Assembly: GCA_964019695.1 (NCBI GenBank)
Contig: OZ026530.1
Coordinates: forward strand, 40,732,944-40,796,943
Source of the DNA: Loripinus fragilis
Lineage: Eukaryota > Mollusca > Bivalvia > Lucinida > Lucinidae
Length of the DNA stretch: 64,000 nucleotides
Reading direction: 5' to 3'
This document shows positions 47,088 to 58,110 of the stretch, piece after piece. Within the stretch, counting starts at the first letter, position 1; each line of letters begins with the position of its first letter. The position numbers and the translations under genes were made by a program. A model generated the notes under the pieces. The model was not told where the DNA came from. It did not search any database and saw only the letters and a list, made by a program, of their open reading frames with translations.

Positions 47088-49260
47088 CCTGGTCTCATAG
47101 CCCCCAGAGCAATCTGATACCAAACTCGACTCTTCTCCGCTAGTGTCAAATAGTTTGATCCAGATCGGCTTGACATTTCAAGCTTTCGTCCGCTCATCCG
47201 TTTATTCGCTGATCGGCCATCTATTGGCCTCTTTTTTTTATTTTACGTGGAAGCACATGGCTAAATATGACATCCACATAATGGAGTCCCTCCCAGGGGT
47301 TTTGCGAAACAGAGGAAATGAAATTTATTCCTAGGGAACAGGAAACAAAGGTTAAATTTAGAGTGGAACAGGGTACAAAGGCAATATTGGGGAGCATGAA
47401 ACACAAGAAAACAATTTTCGATTCTTTGGGAACAGGGAAACAGGCCTATTTATTTCAGGAAACAAGGGAACGGTTATCCCGCTAGGAGAGTCTCATAAGC
47501 GCTCCAATTTTCAAAGCATCCACTAGTTTGTCTGTTCATCCGTCTGTCAACACGTCATATTAAATTGTCTCTCTGAAGCACTGACAGCTGTGAACGTCAA
47601 AACATGTATATTTATTTTCCTTTGCATACTCTTCAAACATACACTGTAATTTGTGACCCCATACCATGATCAACACCACATTTGCAGTAGAGTATGCAGC
47701 AGAGATATATGAAGTGTCATTGTTGTCCTGGGCATACTCCTCAAGCACGTACTATGCCTTAAATCGCATGTTTCATTGATTTTTTATGATTCTGTAAAGC
47801 GCATATATCTTTTTTTATGAAATCCGTAAAATTTTAACCTTGATCTACGTATCACTCGCCAGTGACCCTGGTTATTTTATGCACTAAAATGCATGTCTTG
47901 CCCAGCAGTGATAAAACAAGTAGCAAACCTTGCAATGGTTATAAGAGAGTGTTGCATAGCTTGATTTATGTATTGGCATTGCTTTGAAATTGATGCCGAG
48001 ACGGTTTGGCATCGCTGGAGACAAATAAACCGCAGTTCAATCGCTCTGGCTTTGTTAAAACCGCTCGTGCTCCCATCGACTGCGTACAGTTACAGCTTGA
48101 CGAATGCGTACAATTAAATATTTAGGCACTCGACATATGGGACAGTCCACTTGACTACTCAAAATTTGCGTACAGAAGAAAAATGGCTTGCCACAACGCA
48201 AATAATTAACAGAAACATTTCAAACTTTCTAGTCCACCACTTATATGTATTCTTCATTATTTGGTGACACAACATGATAATTTATGACCTTAATAGCACA
48301 CGTATGAGTCGTTGAACACATTTCAGGCACATAAAATCCAATGGACTAGCCAGAAACTGACTGCTTCTCTGCTGGTTGTAAAATTTAAAGGCTCTTATTG
48401 GGCCAGAATGGACTACAATACCTAAGCAATAATTCCAAATGAAAAAGACATCTCGAAAATTAGGAGCTGTAAAGTACTGGCTCATAGAATGGGTCACATT
48501 AAACCAAAATGGTATATTTTGTGCAATCATCGACTGCGAACACCACGCGATGACTGTGCTGTTCGAGTACAGAGGTAGCGTGCTATCTAGAACTGTAAAT
48601 ATTAACTGACGTTATGCATCGGGCCTGGCCACGAGGTTATAAAACTTTTCATGGCACGAAATTTCAACTGCTCATCAAACTATATTACCGACAAATTAAG
48701 AAGTTTCTTGCTTTAAGTATCTCAGATGTTGTATTTATCATGCTCAAAAATGTTAAAATGCAAACAATTGTTTATTATTTATTAGCAGGATAAATTTCGT
48801 GCTCAGTTGAGTTGAGTTTATACAGTTAATGGCCCAGTTTCGAATCTTTCCCAGTTCCGAATCACGTCAAAGTTTCGTTGCAATCTACACATCAGCGGTA
48901 AAATTTAAAATACATATTTTAGTTTTGTTTTGTTGTATAATTATCCCTCTGTATGTGAGTGAAAGCAAATATCTATAAGTTGTCTGCTTGGTGAAAATAA
49001 TTACAATTTTCCCCCATGACCCATTTTATGGAGGTATATTTTAACACATGTCAGTATCTGTTCACTGCATATTTCCGAAAAATGCTTTCGTTTGAAATTC
49101 ATTTTCATCAAACTTTTGGGTTCAGTGTGTTTTCCAACAATTTTTAAAACACATCCAAGAAAAAACGGACCATTTATTCTGTTTTTGGTTCCGTGATAGC
49201 CGTGTAATCATTGTCACCTTTTTGCCCAGTTCGAATCCGGTAGCTCTAGAGAGCATTAGT
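47088..49260. other. Intergenic, nothing recognised
   Basis: No gene with recognisable motif on either strand. 47565-47760 has a diverged ~115-bp duplication around TGCATACTC-TCAA and TTTGCAGTAGAGTATGCAG. The right inverted end noted at 44736 falls at 48525-48575. Confidence 0.4.
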
Positions 49261-49261
49261 G

Positions 49262-49345
49262 TGAAAATACAGCTATGGGACTTTACAGGGGTTGGCGGGG
49301 GTCTCTGTGTCCCCAGTCTTCCCTGGATCCGCGTATGCATGAGAA
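49262..49345. repeat. Fragment related to GGATCC family
   Basis: GGGACTTTACAGGGG, GGGGGTCTCTGTGTCCCC and CCTGGATCCGCGTATGCAT resemble the right ends of the elements at 42423 and 15405. Confidence 0.5.
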
Positions 49346-49372
49346 TTATGCCTTTGTGTGTGTCTGTTGAAT

Positions 49373-49375
49373 GTC

Positions 49376-49409
<34 letters not shown>

Positions 49410-49504
49410 AGTCTGTCTGTCTATGTAAGTCTGATATATTTGTATATGCCTGTCTGTCTGCACGTCTCTCTTTCTCCTCCCTCTCTCTCTCCCCTCTCTC
49501 TCTC
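49373..49504. repeat. TGTC and CT microsatellites
   Basis: A run of CTGT units at about 49377-49432, partly interrupted, followed by CT-rich repeats at 49465-49504. Confidence 0.95.
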
Positions 49505-49661
49505 AGCATATGTGGTGTAGACCTAGCAGATCTTGGATCCCGAGCTCGATATCGGGCTATTCAAGTCTTTAGTTGGGACTCTAAATCAGTCCCGTTCCCG
49601 ATTACCCTTAGCTGCTAGAAGCCGCATAGCCTAATTATGCATCATTTGTCCATAACCACTA

Positions 49662-49960
49662 CACGCGCGGATCCAGAAAGTTTTGTCAGAGGAGGTCCAA
49701 GCTTGACAATGTTTTTTAGTTTGATGGGGGAGGTGTTATCCAAATACTACTATTAGCGGGCCATCTTCGGCCCGCCGGCGAAACGCCATTTAAATGGCGT
49801 TTCGCTGGCGTGCCAATTATGGCCCACAATTGAAAGCTGGCTTGGTAGCTTTACGATTTTAAGGGGATCGGAACCAGTATTGCTAAAAACCCCTATATTT
49901 ATGTGATTTTCCATGGGGGGTCCGGACCCCCTGTCCCCCCCTCTGAATCCGCACATGCAC
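49662..49960. mobile_element. GGATCC-family MITE, copy 2
   Basis: CGCGCGGATCCAGAAAGTTTT ... GGGGGGTCCGGACCCCC ... CTGAATCCGCACATGCAC, the same order as 42423-42734, with the palindrome centred between 49791 and 49792. Confidence 0.88.
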
Positions 49961-50179
49961 TACATCCTATGAGTAAAAGTGTAAAAGTAGGGCTAACGGC
50001 TTGTTGATTTTCCAGTGCCATGGTATATGCCTCACTCCATCACAAGTGGACATACTTGTGTCGGATGATTCCCTTGCTTTTTGCCCAACTATGTATAACA
50101 TAGTTTTACTTGGGAAGAGACCAGAGCCAAGTGAGGTTGGTACCGTTAAACATGTTGAAGTTTTTCTTTTTACTGCATC

Positions 50180-53100
50180 GCTCTAGCTCCTTTATTTTTG
50201 ATTTGTTCTTCTTTATTCTTGCAGGTAACAAGGACAACCATAAAATCTTGAATGGGCTCGAAAATCGGCAGGATCAGACCAGGGACTTATTAGTTAGCTG
50301 CCCTTGAGCGTCTGGAAAAATCCCCATAGACTTATAATGGGAGAAATATTGTGACCACTCTAGTACCTTCATTTTTGGATAGATCTTCTTCATTTTTGCA
50401 GATAACAAGACAAACCATAAAGCTCAAATGAGTTTGAATTTCGGCAATATTCCATCACTGACTTCGGAGTTAGCTGCCCTTGAGCGTCAGACAAAAAAAT
50501 GAATAATGTTGTGACCACTCTAGCTTATTCATTTTTGATTGGATCGTCTTCATTCTTGCAGGCATTAAGTAAACCCATAATATCTCGGATGGGTTCGAAA
50601 TTCAGGTGGATCCGACAGGGACTTATGAGTTACCTGCCCTTGAGCGTTTGGAAAAATCCCCATAGACTTATAATGGGTGAAATGTTGTGACCACTCTAGT
50701 CCTTTCAATTTTTAGCTCACCAGAGCCGAAGGCTCAGGGTGAGCTTATAGGATGGGAGTCGAGTGGGCGTCCATCCGTCCATCTGTCCATCCGTCTGTCC
50801 ACACTTTCAAACATGAATATCTCTGAGATCAGCTGGCTGATCGTAATCAAATTTCATCAGAAGCATCATTGGGCTGGGGGATTATCTCCATAAGGTTTTA
50901 GGCCAGATCGGATCAGGACTCTGGTTTCCATGGCAACAGATAGCTCCCATAGGGTTTTAATGGGGGAAAACCTTGTGACCACTCTTACTCCCTCATTTTT
51001 GATTGATTCTTCTTTATTCTTGCAGGTAACGAGGACAGCCATAAAATCTTGGATGGGTTCGAAATTGGGCAGTATTCGACGAAGGACTTATGAGTTAGCT
51101 GCCCTTGAGCGTTTGGAGAAATCCCCATAGACTTATAATTGGAGAAAAGTTGTGACCACTCTAGTGCCTTCATTTTCCAATGGATCTTCTTTATTCTTGC
51201 AGGTAACAAGGTCAACCATTAAAGCTTGGATGGGTTAGAATTTCGGCAAGATTCTATTACTGACTTTGGAGTTAGCTGCCCTTGATCGTGTGAAAAATCA
51301 ATAAATAGTGTTGTGACCACTCTAGCGCCTTCATTTTTGATTGGATCCTCTTAATTCTTGCAGGCAACAAGGAAACCCATAAAATCTCGGATGGGTTCGA
51401 AATTGGGCAGTATCAGACGAGGGACTTATGAGTTAGCTGCCCTTGAGGGTTTGGAAAAATCCCCATAGACTTATAATGGGAGAAACGTTGTGACCACTCT
51501 AGTACCTACATTTTCCAATGGATATTCTTCATTCTTGCAGGTAACAAGGTCAGTTATGAAAGCTTGGATGGGTTGGAATTTCGGCAATATGCCATCACTG
51601 ACTTCGGAGTTAGCTGCCCTTGAGCGTGTGAAAAATCAATGAATAGTGCTGTGACCACTCTAGCGCCTTCATTTTTGATTTGATCTTCTTCATTCTTGCA
51701 GGCAACAAGGACACCCATAAAATCTCGGATGGGTTCGAAATTGGGCAGTATCAGACTAAGGACTTATGAGTAAGCTGCCCTTGAGCGTTTGGAAAAATCA
51801 CCATAGACTTATAATGGGAGAAATGTTGTGACCATTCTAGTGCTTTCAATTTAAATGGATCTTCTTCATTCTTGCATACAACAAGGACAACTATTAAAGC
51901 TTGGATGAGTTTGAATTTCGTCAAGATCCCATCACACATTTTGGAGTTAGCTCCCCTTGAGCATCTTAAAAATTAATGAATGATGTTGTGACCACTCTAG
52001 CTCATTCATTTTTGATTGGATCTTCTTCATTCTAGCAGGCAGCAAGTAAACACATAATATCTCGGATGGGTTCGAAATTAAGCAGGATCCGACCTGGGAC
52101 TTATGAGTTACCCGCCATTGAGCGTTTGGAAAAGTCCATATAGACTTATAATGGGAAAAATGTTGCAACCACTATAGTGCTTTAAATTTTGAATGGATCT
52201 TCTTCATTCTTGCAAACAATAAGGACAGCTATTAAAGCTTGGATGAGGTTGAATTTCGTCAAGATCCCATCACATAATTTTATTTTGGAGTTAACACCCC
52301 TTGAGCATCTTAAAAATTAACAAATAATGTTGTGACCACTCTAGCTCCTTCATTTTTGATTGGAACTTCTTCATTCTTGCAGGCAACAAGTAAACCCATA
52401 ATATCTCAGATGGGTTCGAAATTCAGCAGTATCTGACCAGGGACTTATGAGTTACCTGCCCTTGAATCCCTATAAACTTATAATGGGAGAAATGTTGTGA
52501 CCACTCTAGTGCTTTCAATTTTGAATGGATCCTCCTCATTCTTGCATACAATAAAGACAACTATAAAAGCCTGGATGAGTTTGAATTTCGGCAAGATTCC
52601 ATCACTGACTTCGGAGCTAGCTTTCCTTGAGCGTCAGAAAAATTAATGAATAATGTTGTGACCACTCTAGCTTCTTCATTTTTGATTGGATCTTCTTCAT
52701 TCTAGCAGACAACAAGTAAACTCATAATATCTCGAATGGGTTCGAAATTCAGCAGGATCAGACCAGGGACTTATGGGTTACCTGCCCTTGAGCGTTTGGA
52801 AAAAATCCCCATAGGCTTATAATGGGAGAAATGTTGTGACCACTCTAGTGCTTTCAATTTTGAATGAATCTTCCTCATTTTTGCATACAATAAGTACAAC
52901 TATTAAAGCTCGGATGAGTTTGATTTTCGTCAAGATCCTATCACACATTTTGGAGCTAGCTCTCCTTGAGCATCTTAAAAATTAACAAATAATGTTGTGA
53001 CCACTCTAGCTCCTGCATTTTTGATTGGGTCTTCTACATTCTTGCAGGCAACAAGTAAACCAATATTATCTCGGATGTGTTCGAAATTCAGCAGGATCCG

Positions 53101-53970
53101 ACCAGGGGCTTATGAGTAACCTGCCCTTGAGCGTTTGGAAAAATTCCCTATAGACTTACAATGGGAGAAATATTGCAACCACTCTAGTGCTTTCAATTTT
53201 GAATAGATCTTCTCCATTCTTGCATACAATTAGGACAACTATTAAAGCTTGGATGAGTTTGAATTTTGTCAAGATCCCATCACATACTTTTAATTTGGAG
53301 TTAGATCCCCTTGAGCATCTTAAAAATTAATGAATAATGTTGAGACCATTCTAGCTCCTTTATTTTTGATTGGATCCTCTTCATTCTTGCAGGTAACAAG
53401 GACAACCATAAAAGCTTGGATGAGTTTAATTTAAAGTAGAACCAACTTTAGACTGTGGAGTAAACTTCCCTTGAGCATCATAAAAAATCTGCATAGACTT
53501 ACAATAGACTAACAATGGGAGATCTGTTGTGACCACTCTAGGATGGATCTTCCTCATTTGTAGGTAACAAGGACTTCCATAAAAGTTTGAATGAGTTTGT
53601 TTTTCCGCCACACACATCCACCAGCTACAGAGTTAGCTGCCCTTGAGCATCTAAAATATAACTATATAACGTTGTGACTACTCTAGCACCTTCATTTTTC
53701 ATTTGATTTTCTTCATCCCTGTAGGTTACCAGGACATACATAAAAGTATGGATGAGTTTGAATTTCGGTCAGATCCCATAACTGACTACGGATTTAGCTG
53801 CCCTTGAGTATCTGAAAACTACACTTTCACCAGGTTTCCAATGCAATTTTTATTCAGATCTTTTTAATACTTGCAGATAACTAGAACGGCAGAATATCTT
53901 ATGTTTTTGACTTAATTTCTGGTCACTGTTTTAAGTTCAGAGTTATCTGCCTTTGAGCATCGTAAATTAT
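50180..53970. repeat. ~170-bp satellite, about 20 monomers, alternating types
   Basis: Monomers are marked by TTGTGACCACTCTAG near 50347, 50508, 50684, 51150, 51312, 51487 and so on to 53670. Types alternate: one ends CCATAGACTTATAATGGGAG before the marker, the other ends CTTAAAAATTAATGAATAATG-like. This gives a dimer of about 335-340 bp. Each also has GGATCTTCTTCATTCTTGCA and GGGTTCGAAATT-like words. No coding. Short open frames in the array are period artefacts. Confidence 0.95.
50702..50950. mobile_element. Foreign segment interrupting the satellite
   Basis: TTTAGCTCACCAGAGCC-GAA-GGCTCAGGGTGAGCTTATAG forms a hairpin, then CCGTCC/CATCCGTCTGTCC repeats, then GGTTTCCATGGCAACAG. This opening is typical of a widespread bivalve interspersed repeat (from memory). 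A matching terminal phrase, GGTGAGCGATCGTTGCCC, occurs at 53999-54016 after the array, so the whole satellite may lie inside one such element. Confidence 0.6.
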
Positions 53971-54487
53971 GGTGTCTCCAAACATTATGCTTGCTCCATG
54001 GTGAGCGATCGTTGCCCATTGGGCTACTTGTTTTTTATTGAACTAACCACTGAAAACTAGTTGATAGGCATTAGACCTCGACCTGTATGATACCCAAGGT
54101 GAACTTAGGAGTTGGAGAAATGGGATTTATGTTTTGTGATTTATAAGTTTCTCTAAAATAACCCTTCGCTGGGATATGAATTGGTCTTTGTCATGTTTGA
54201 CTTCTATTTTGCCAGGCGACATATCAGATTCTCGGAATTCTAGTAATTAATTGAACATATCACAATGTAATTGTTAATAACTAATTACTTTTTTAAAGTA
54301 ATTTATCCCAAGTCCGTTGAGTGTTGCCCCATGTCGATGGTGTAAAGGTGATAGCACTGTAATAAGAGGCAATAACAATTTACTTGCTTATCAATAGACA
54401 CTACATTATAGTGGCTGTACAATTGCACATGACACTCAGATTCTTCTAATCAGCATATATTCCAGGCCTCGAGGTTATAAAACCCGA
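53971..54487. other. Satellite border and intergenic
   Basis: GGTGAGCGATCGTTGCCCATTGGGCTACTTG at the left edge looks like an element terminus. The rest has no recognisable gene. Confidence 0.4.
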
Positions 54488-54590
54488 GTACAATCTCAGA
54501 CTCAAAAAAAAGCGCAATGATTGGCTGCTTGCGGACACATGTCCGCAAGCAGCCAATCATTGCGCTTTATTTTGAGTCTGAGACTGAGGT
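54488..54590. mobile_element. Near-perfect palindromic element
   Basis: Core arms 54509-54536 and 54541-54568 are exact 28-bp complements (starting AAAGCGCAATGATTGG) with a 4-base spacer. Outer arms CAATCTCAGACTCAAAA and TTTTGAGTCTGAGACTG extend it with one difference. Confidence 0.93.
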
Positions 54591-55534
54591 TGTCAGTTTG
54601 TACCATCTTGTCATTTATCTTAAGCTCGGTTATATGCCATCTCCTCTCATCCAGATCAGATCTCAAGTTTAATTTTTGTCATAAAAATACAATTAATTAA
54701 ATTGTAATTAAATTAAATTAATTTCAGTTCAATTAAAGAATAACAGAATAACCAAACACAGCGGTCTTGCTAAAATGACATCAGGTTTAAAGACATATAT
54801 TCCTGTCCAATAGAGAATATTAGCAGATTAACTGATAAGGGGCAGTTTCAGTATCTCACAAAATTAAAGGGGCCTCAAGAGGAGACTTACCTGTATACAA
54901 CACGATTTCTTTCACTAAAATAAAGATCTTTTTTTTTTATCATAAATTACCTAATTCGTTCATGGCACCACCTTATTGCCCCATGTAAGGAAGTCAAAAT
55001 CACCTCATTATGACTTTCCTTTTGATCTACCCAGTATGACCCCTGGAGAGAGTCATAATGAGTGGTATAACTATTATTGCTCAAATTGTTATGTCTTTAA
55101 GACTAGTGGGTAACGTGGGCATCTCTAATCATGGGAGGATTCAAGCGATTGTTTGTTCACTGAAAACCAAAACAGCCCAGAAAATGCTGCAACCTGCTGA
55201 ACTGTCTATGAGAAATAAAGGTTCAAGTTTTCATAGTTTGACGTTATTATTAATGCTTTTTATGTTATCGGCTTTGAACGGTGTTTCTAGTTGGTACTTT
55301 TGAAACCGCATTAATAAATGTAAATATTTTCTGCCTTCCAACACATCCAGGCAAACAATGTTGAATGAAATATTTTCAGGGCTATAGAGCATGAGCCAAA
55401 AGATAAAATATAACGCCAACGTTATCCCACAAACGAGTAATAACATTCAACAGTAACATTTGATTTTAATCAGCCATAAAGTGAGTTACAATGTAGGTCA
55501 ACGGTTTCTTTGTAAACTGATTCTCTGTTGAATT
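54591..55534. other. Intergenic, nothing recognised
   Basis: AT-rich. An 81-codon open frame at 55058-55303 has a hydrophobic C-terminus but no family resemblance; I do not call it. Confidence 0.35.
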
Positions 55535-55885
55535 GAAACACCAATTATCACATGACGACGCGTCTGGGAGTGATATAAAACCATGCAATAAAATCGATAT
55601 ACAGATTGTGTAACATTACTTAATGATGCCCGTTATTACGCTGCGTAAAAAGTGGCAAAATCATGCCAATATCACGTCATAAAAGTGATTTTAATATACT
55701 TTTAATGTCATGTGATAAATAGATTCTAACATTCGTGATCCTGTATTGTTGAATTTATAAAACTCTTTGCGAAAAAGTGATAAAATGCTCAGCAAGCCTT
55801 ACATTTTACCACAAGCCTCGCATTTTACCACATTTCCCCAACTCAATTAATAAATTTAAAAAACATGAGCACTTATGTAAGATCG
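55535..55885. mobile_element. Family P palindromic MITE, copy A (uninterrupted)
   Basis: Contains GACGCGTCTGGGAGTGATAT, TTAATGTCATGTGATAAAT, TTGAATTTATAAAACTC, GTGATAAAATGCTCAGCAAG, CCAACTCAATTAATAAATTT and CATGAGCACTTATGTAAGAT. It is the best reference copy for the split copies at 19195, 29050 and 59235. Confidence 0.8.
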
Positions 55886-55993
55886 CCTATTTACATTCCG
55901 TTTAAGGTTTCATCCAATGATGACTACGATTTGACACCATTGACGGCAGCTGGTCTTTTCATCACATCTGTCAAATTATAAGAATCAGTTATG

Positions 55994-56110
55994 AGTGTGA
56001 GGTTAGGATAGAAAAATCCATCCCAAGGATCACCGATTGGCATCACAAGGCTTGCCGAGTGATTACAAACGATGATCCCTAGGGACCGATTTTCTATCCC
56101 ACCCTCACAC
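55994..56110. mobile_element. Short TIR MITE, family T, copy 2
   Basis: GTGTGAGGTTAGGATAG and CTATCCCACCCTCACAC are inverted ends; the core CATCACAAGGCTTGCCGAGTG matches copy 1 at 36716. Confidence 0.85.
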
Positions 56111-56139
56111 AAATAATGGATTATTTTTCTTGCTTAAGA

Positions 56140-56312
56140 AATAGATCATCTCTAGCAGTGAATTGTTGTGTAATAATTCACTGTTTGGAGGTCAGTTGTA
56201 AAGAAGATAAAATCAGGAGCGCGCAGCGCAAGTAATTTACCTTCGTACAACTGACTGACAAACAGTGATATATTACTCAACATTCACAAACTTGAGCTGA
56301 TCTATTTCGATT
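56140..56312. mobile_element. Palindromic MITE
   Basis: AAATAGATCATCTCTAG / GAGCTGATCTATTT and GTCAGTTGTA / TACAACTGAC are complementary arms of about 70 bp each, around AGCGCGCAGCGC. Confidence 0.85.
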
Positions 56313-57179
56313 CTAACACACAATAAACGATGAAAACACATTTGAAGGCTTCAGCTTCTTCCAAATTTCCGCCATTGCACCGACGAAATTCCGCCAATAG
56401 TTGGACTGTGTCGCATATATTTACATGTATTTGTAACGTCTTAAAAGTGTTAAAGCGACTTTACACCGTCTAACGCGAGGACTGACGTCATTTTGCAGTA
56501 AAATTGACGTCAGCTAGTGCGTGCTTTTCACGCGCTTTCAAAACTGTGACTATATCGTTTGATATATCACGTTTTTTTAGTATTGGCTCTATGCGATGTG
56601 TGTTAGAATTACCAATAAGTATCGCATTTACATAAAAAAGGCTGCCAGAAAATCTTGAATTTGCTGAGATGCGACATGGTGACGTAAATTTAACATTATC
56701 ATGACGTCATGGATCGATGTGCGACCAGCGTGCGTTTCGTTTTTTTTAAATTTCCCATGGGCTGGCACGGTATGTGTGATAGAATATAGAATTATCTGAC
56801 ATAGGTAAAACAGTGGAAATCCCAATCAGGTATGGAGAAAAACAATAGCTTTGATAGGCGTATGATGTATTAGGAAGAAGAAATGCCGACAAAGTAAAAC
56901 CCACATGATTATCATTGTAGCATTACTTTCAACAATTTGATTGTGCTTACTGACCCCCTTTGCAATATTTACTCTCCCCAACTGTTTAATTAAAGGATGG
57001 CGTGAGTTGATTCGTGGGTTTATTTGCCCTTATACTTGTTCTGACCAACATTATTGATATTATTCGAAACTGCACCAAGATGAGCAAAAAGCGTATGGAA
57101 TATATAAGAAATTGCTAAGTATATTGTGCATAGCATATTTGGTTGAATAATGCACAATCGAAATAATAAGTAAGTGTGT
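56313..57179. other. Intergenic; several TGACGTCA-like words
   Basis: No gene recognised. ACTGACGTCATTTTG near 56481, TTGACGTCAGC near 56503 and CATGACGTCATGG near 56700 are CRE-like palindromes, as seen in repeats elsewhere in the window. Confidence 0.45.
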
Positions 57180-57320
57180 ATAATCAGGAAAAACCACAAT
57201 AACACACTGCAGACCAACCCACGGTACCGCGAGGAAGAACCGCAGAACATTTACAATAACAAGCCATCTGTAAGGCAATAAAAGCAAAGCAACCAGCTTT
57301 CTCTTCCATGAATATCTTCC
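57180..57320 (-). mobile_element. Solo 3' tail of RT-B, diverged
   Basis: AATCAGGAAAAACCACAATA, CCACGGTACCGCGAGGAAGA and AAAGCAACCAGCTTTCTCTTCC match 59386-59542. Confidence 0.7.
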
Positions 57321-57382
57321 AAATTCAGCACAATTTACTGACATGTATGAATAATTGACTGAACAGTTTCTATCAAAAACCA

Positions 57383-57552
57383 AAATAAATAGAGAATACT
57401 AGGTGAGTGTCTTTTGATATCAAGTTTACCAGGCAAGGCTTTGAGAACGCATGTTGACATCGCGAGGCTTGCCGAGCGATTCAACATGCGTTCTCAAAGC
57501 GGAGCCTGGTAGACTTGATATCAAAAGACGCAAACCTGGTATTCTATTTATC
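57383..57552. mobile_element. Palindromic MITE with ~65-bp arms
   Basis: CTTTTGATATCAAGTTTACC and its near complement GACTTGATATCAAAAG, AACGCATGTTGA and TCAACATGCGTT, with AAATAGAGAATAC / GTATTCTATTT at the edges. The centre is GCGAGGCTTGCCGAGCG. Confidence 0.9.
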
Positions 57553-58110
57553 AGTTTACCCTATGTTACACTCTTCAAACTAGTAATTATGACGTAATTT
57601 TTGATTTTTGTGTTGATTCAATGTCATTAGCGACGTCATTCAAAAAGCGCAACGTCATCATGACCTGATTAAGGTAACATGCCGTGAGATAGGAAACGTT
57701 TATTAAGTTATGTTTAAACAATTAAGTTAATATTAGGGGTGACTGATAAATATTTCTAATATGCATATATTTTCATTGGTATGTATTCTTTTATTTTCAG
57801 AGTGTGTATCCTACGTTGTGTAACAGCTACACGGCTTTTGTATATGTCACAATGCACTAAATTCACCATACCGACTCATAACAAAGTTGAAAATGGCAAC
57901 AGAGGCAAAATGTTTATCCAAATTTAGAGAGTGATTTAGCCTAGCAGTGCACATGACTAGCCGTCAGCTAGTTTATAAACTAGGACGTCGTAACACGTAT
58001 AGCAATGAATGAAGCCTAGAAGGCACAGGGGAAATATATAGGCGTGTTCATACTGAGAAGAAGTCACATAGGTGTAGAATTATTGGATTTTTCAAAAATA
58101 TATATCAAGG

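Noticed and set aside
47143..47334. Possible exon with TTCGTCCGCTCATCCG
   Set aside because: Words resemble the CCGTCC-type interspersed repeat rather than coding sequence; overlapping frames on both strands without motifs.
50001..53617. Repeated 60-75-codon frames in the satellite
   Set aside because: They recur with the monomer period and differ by frameshifts, so they are period artefacts.
57060..57383. 107-codon minus-strand frame
   Set aside because: It overlaps an RT-B tail and the similar frame at 59221-59514 also overlaps one; both are readings of the non-coding tail.
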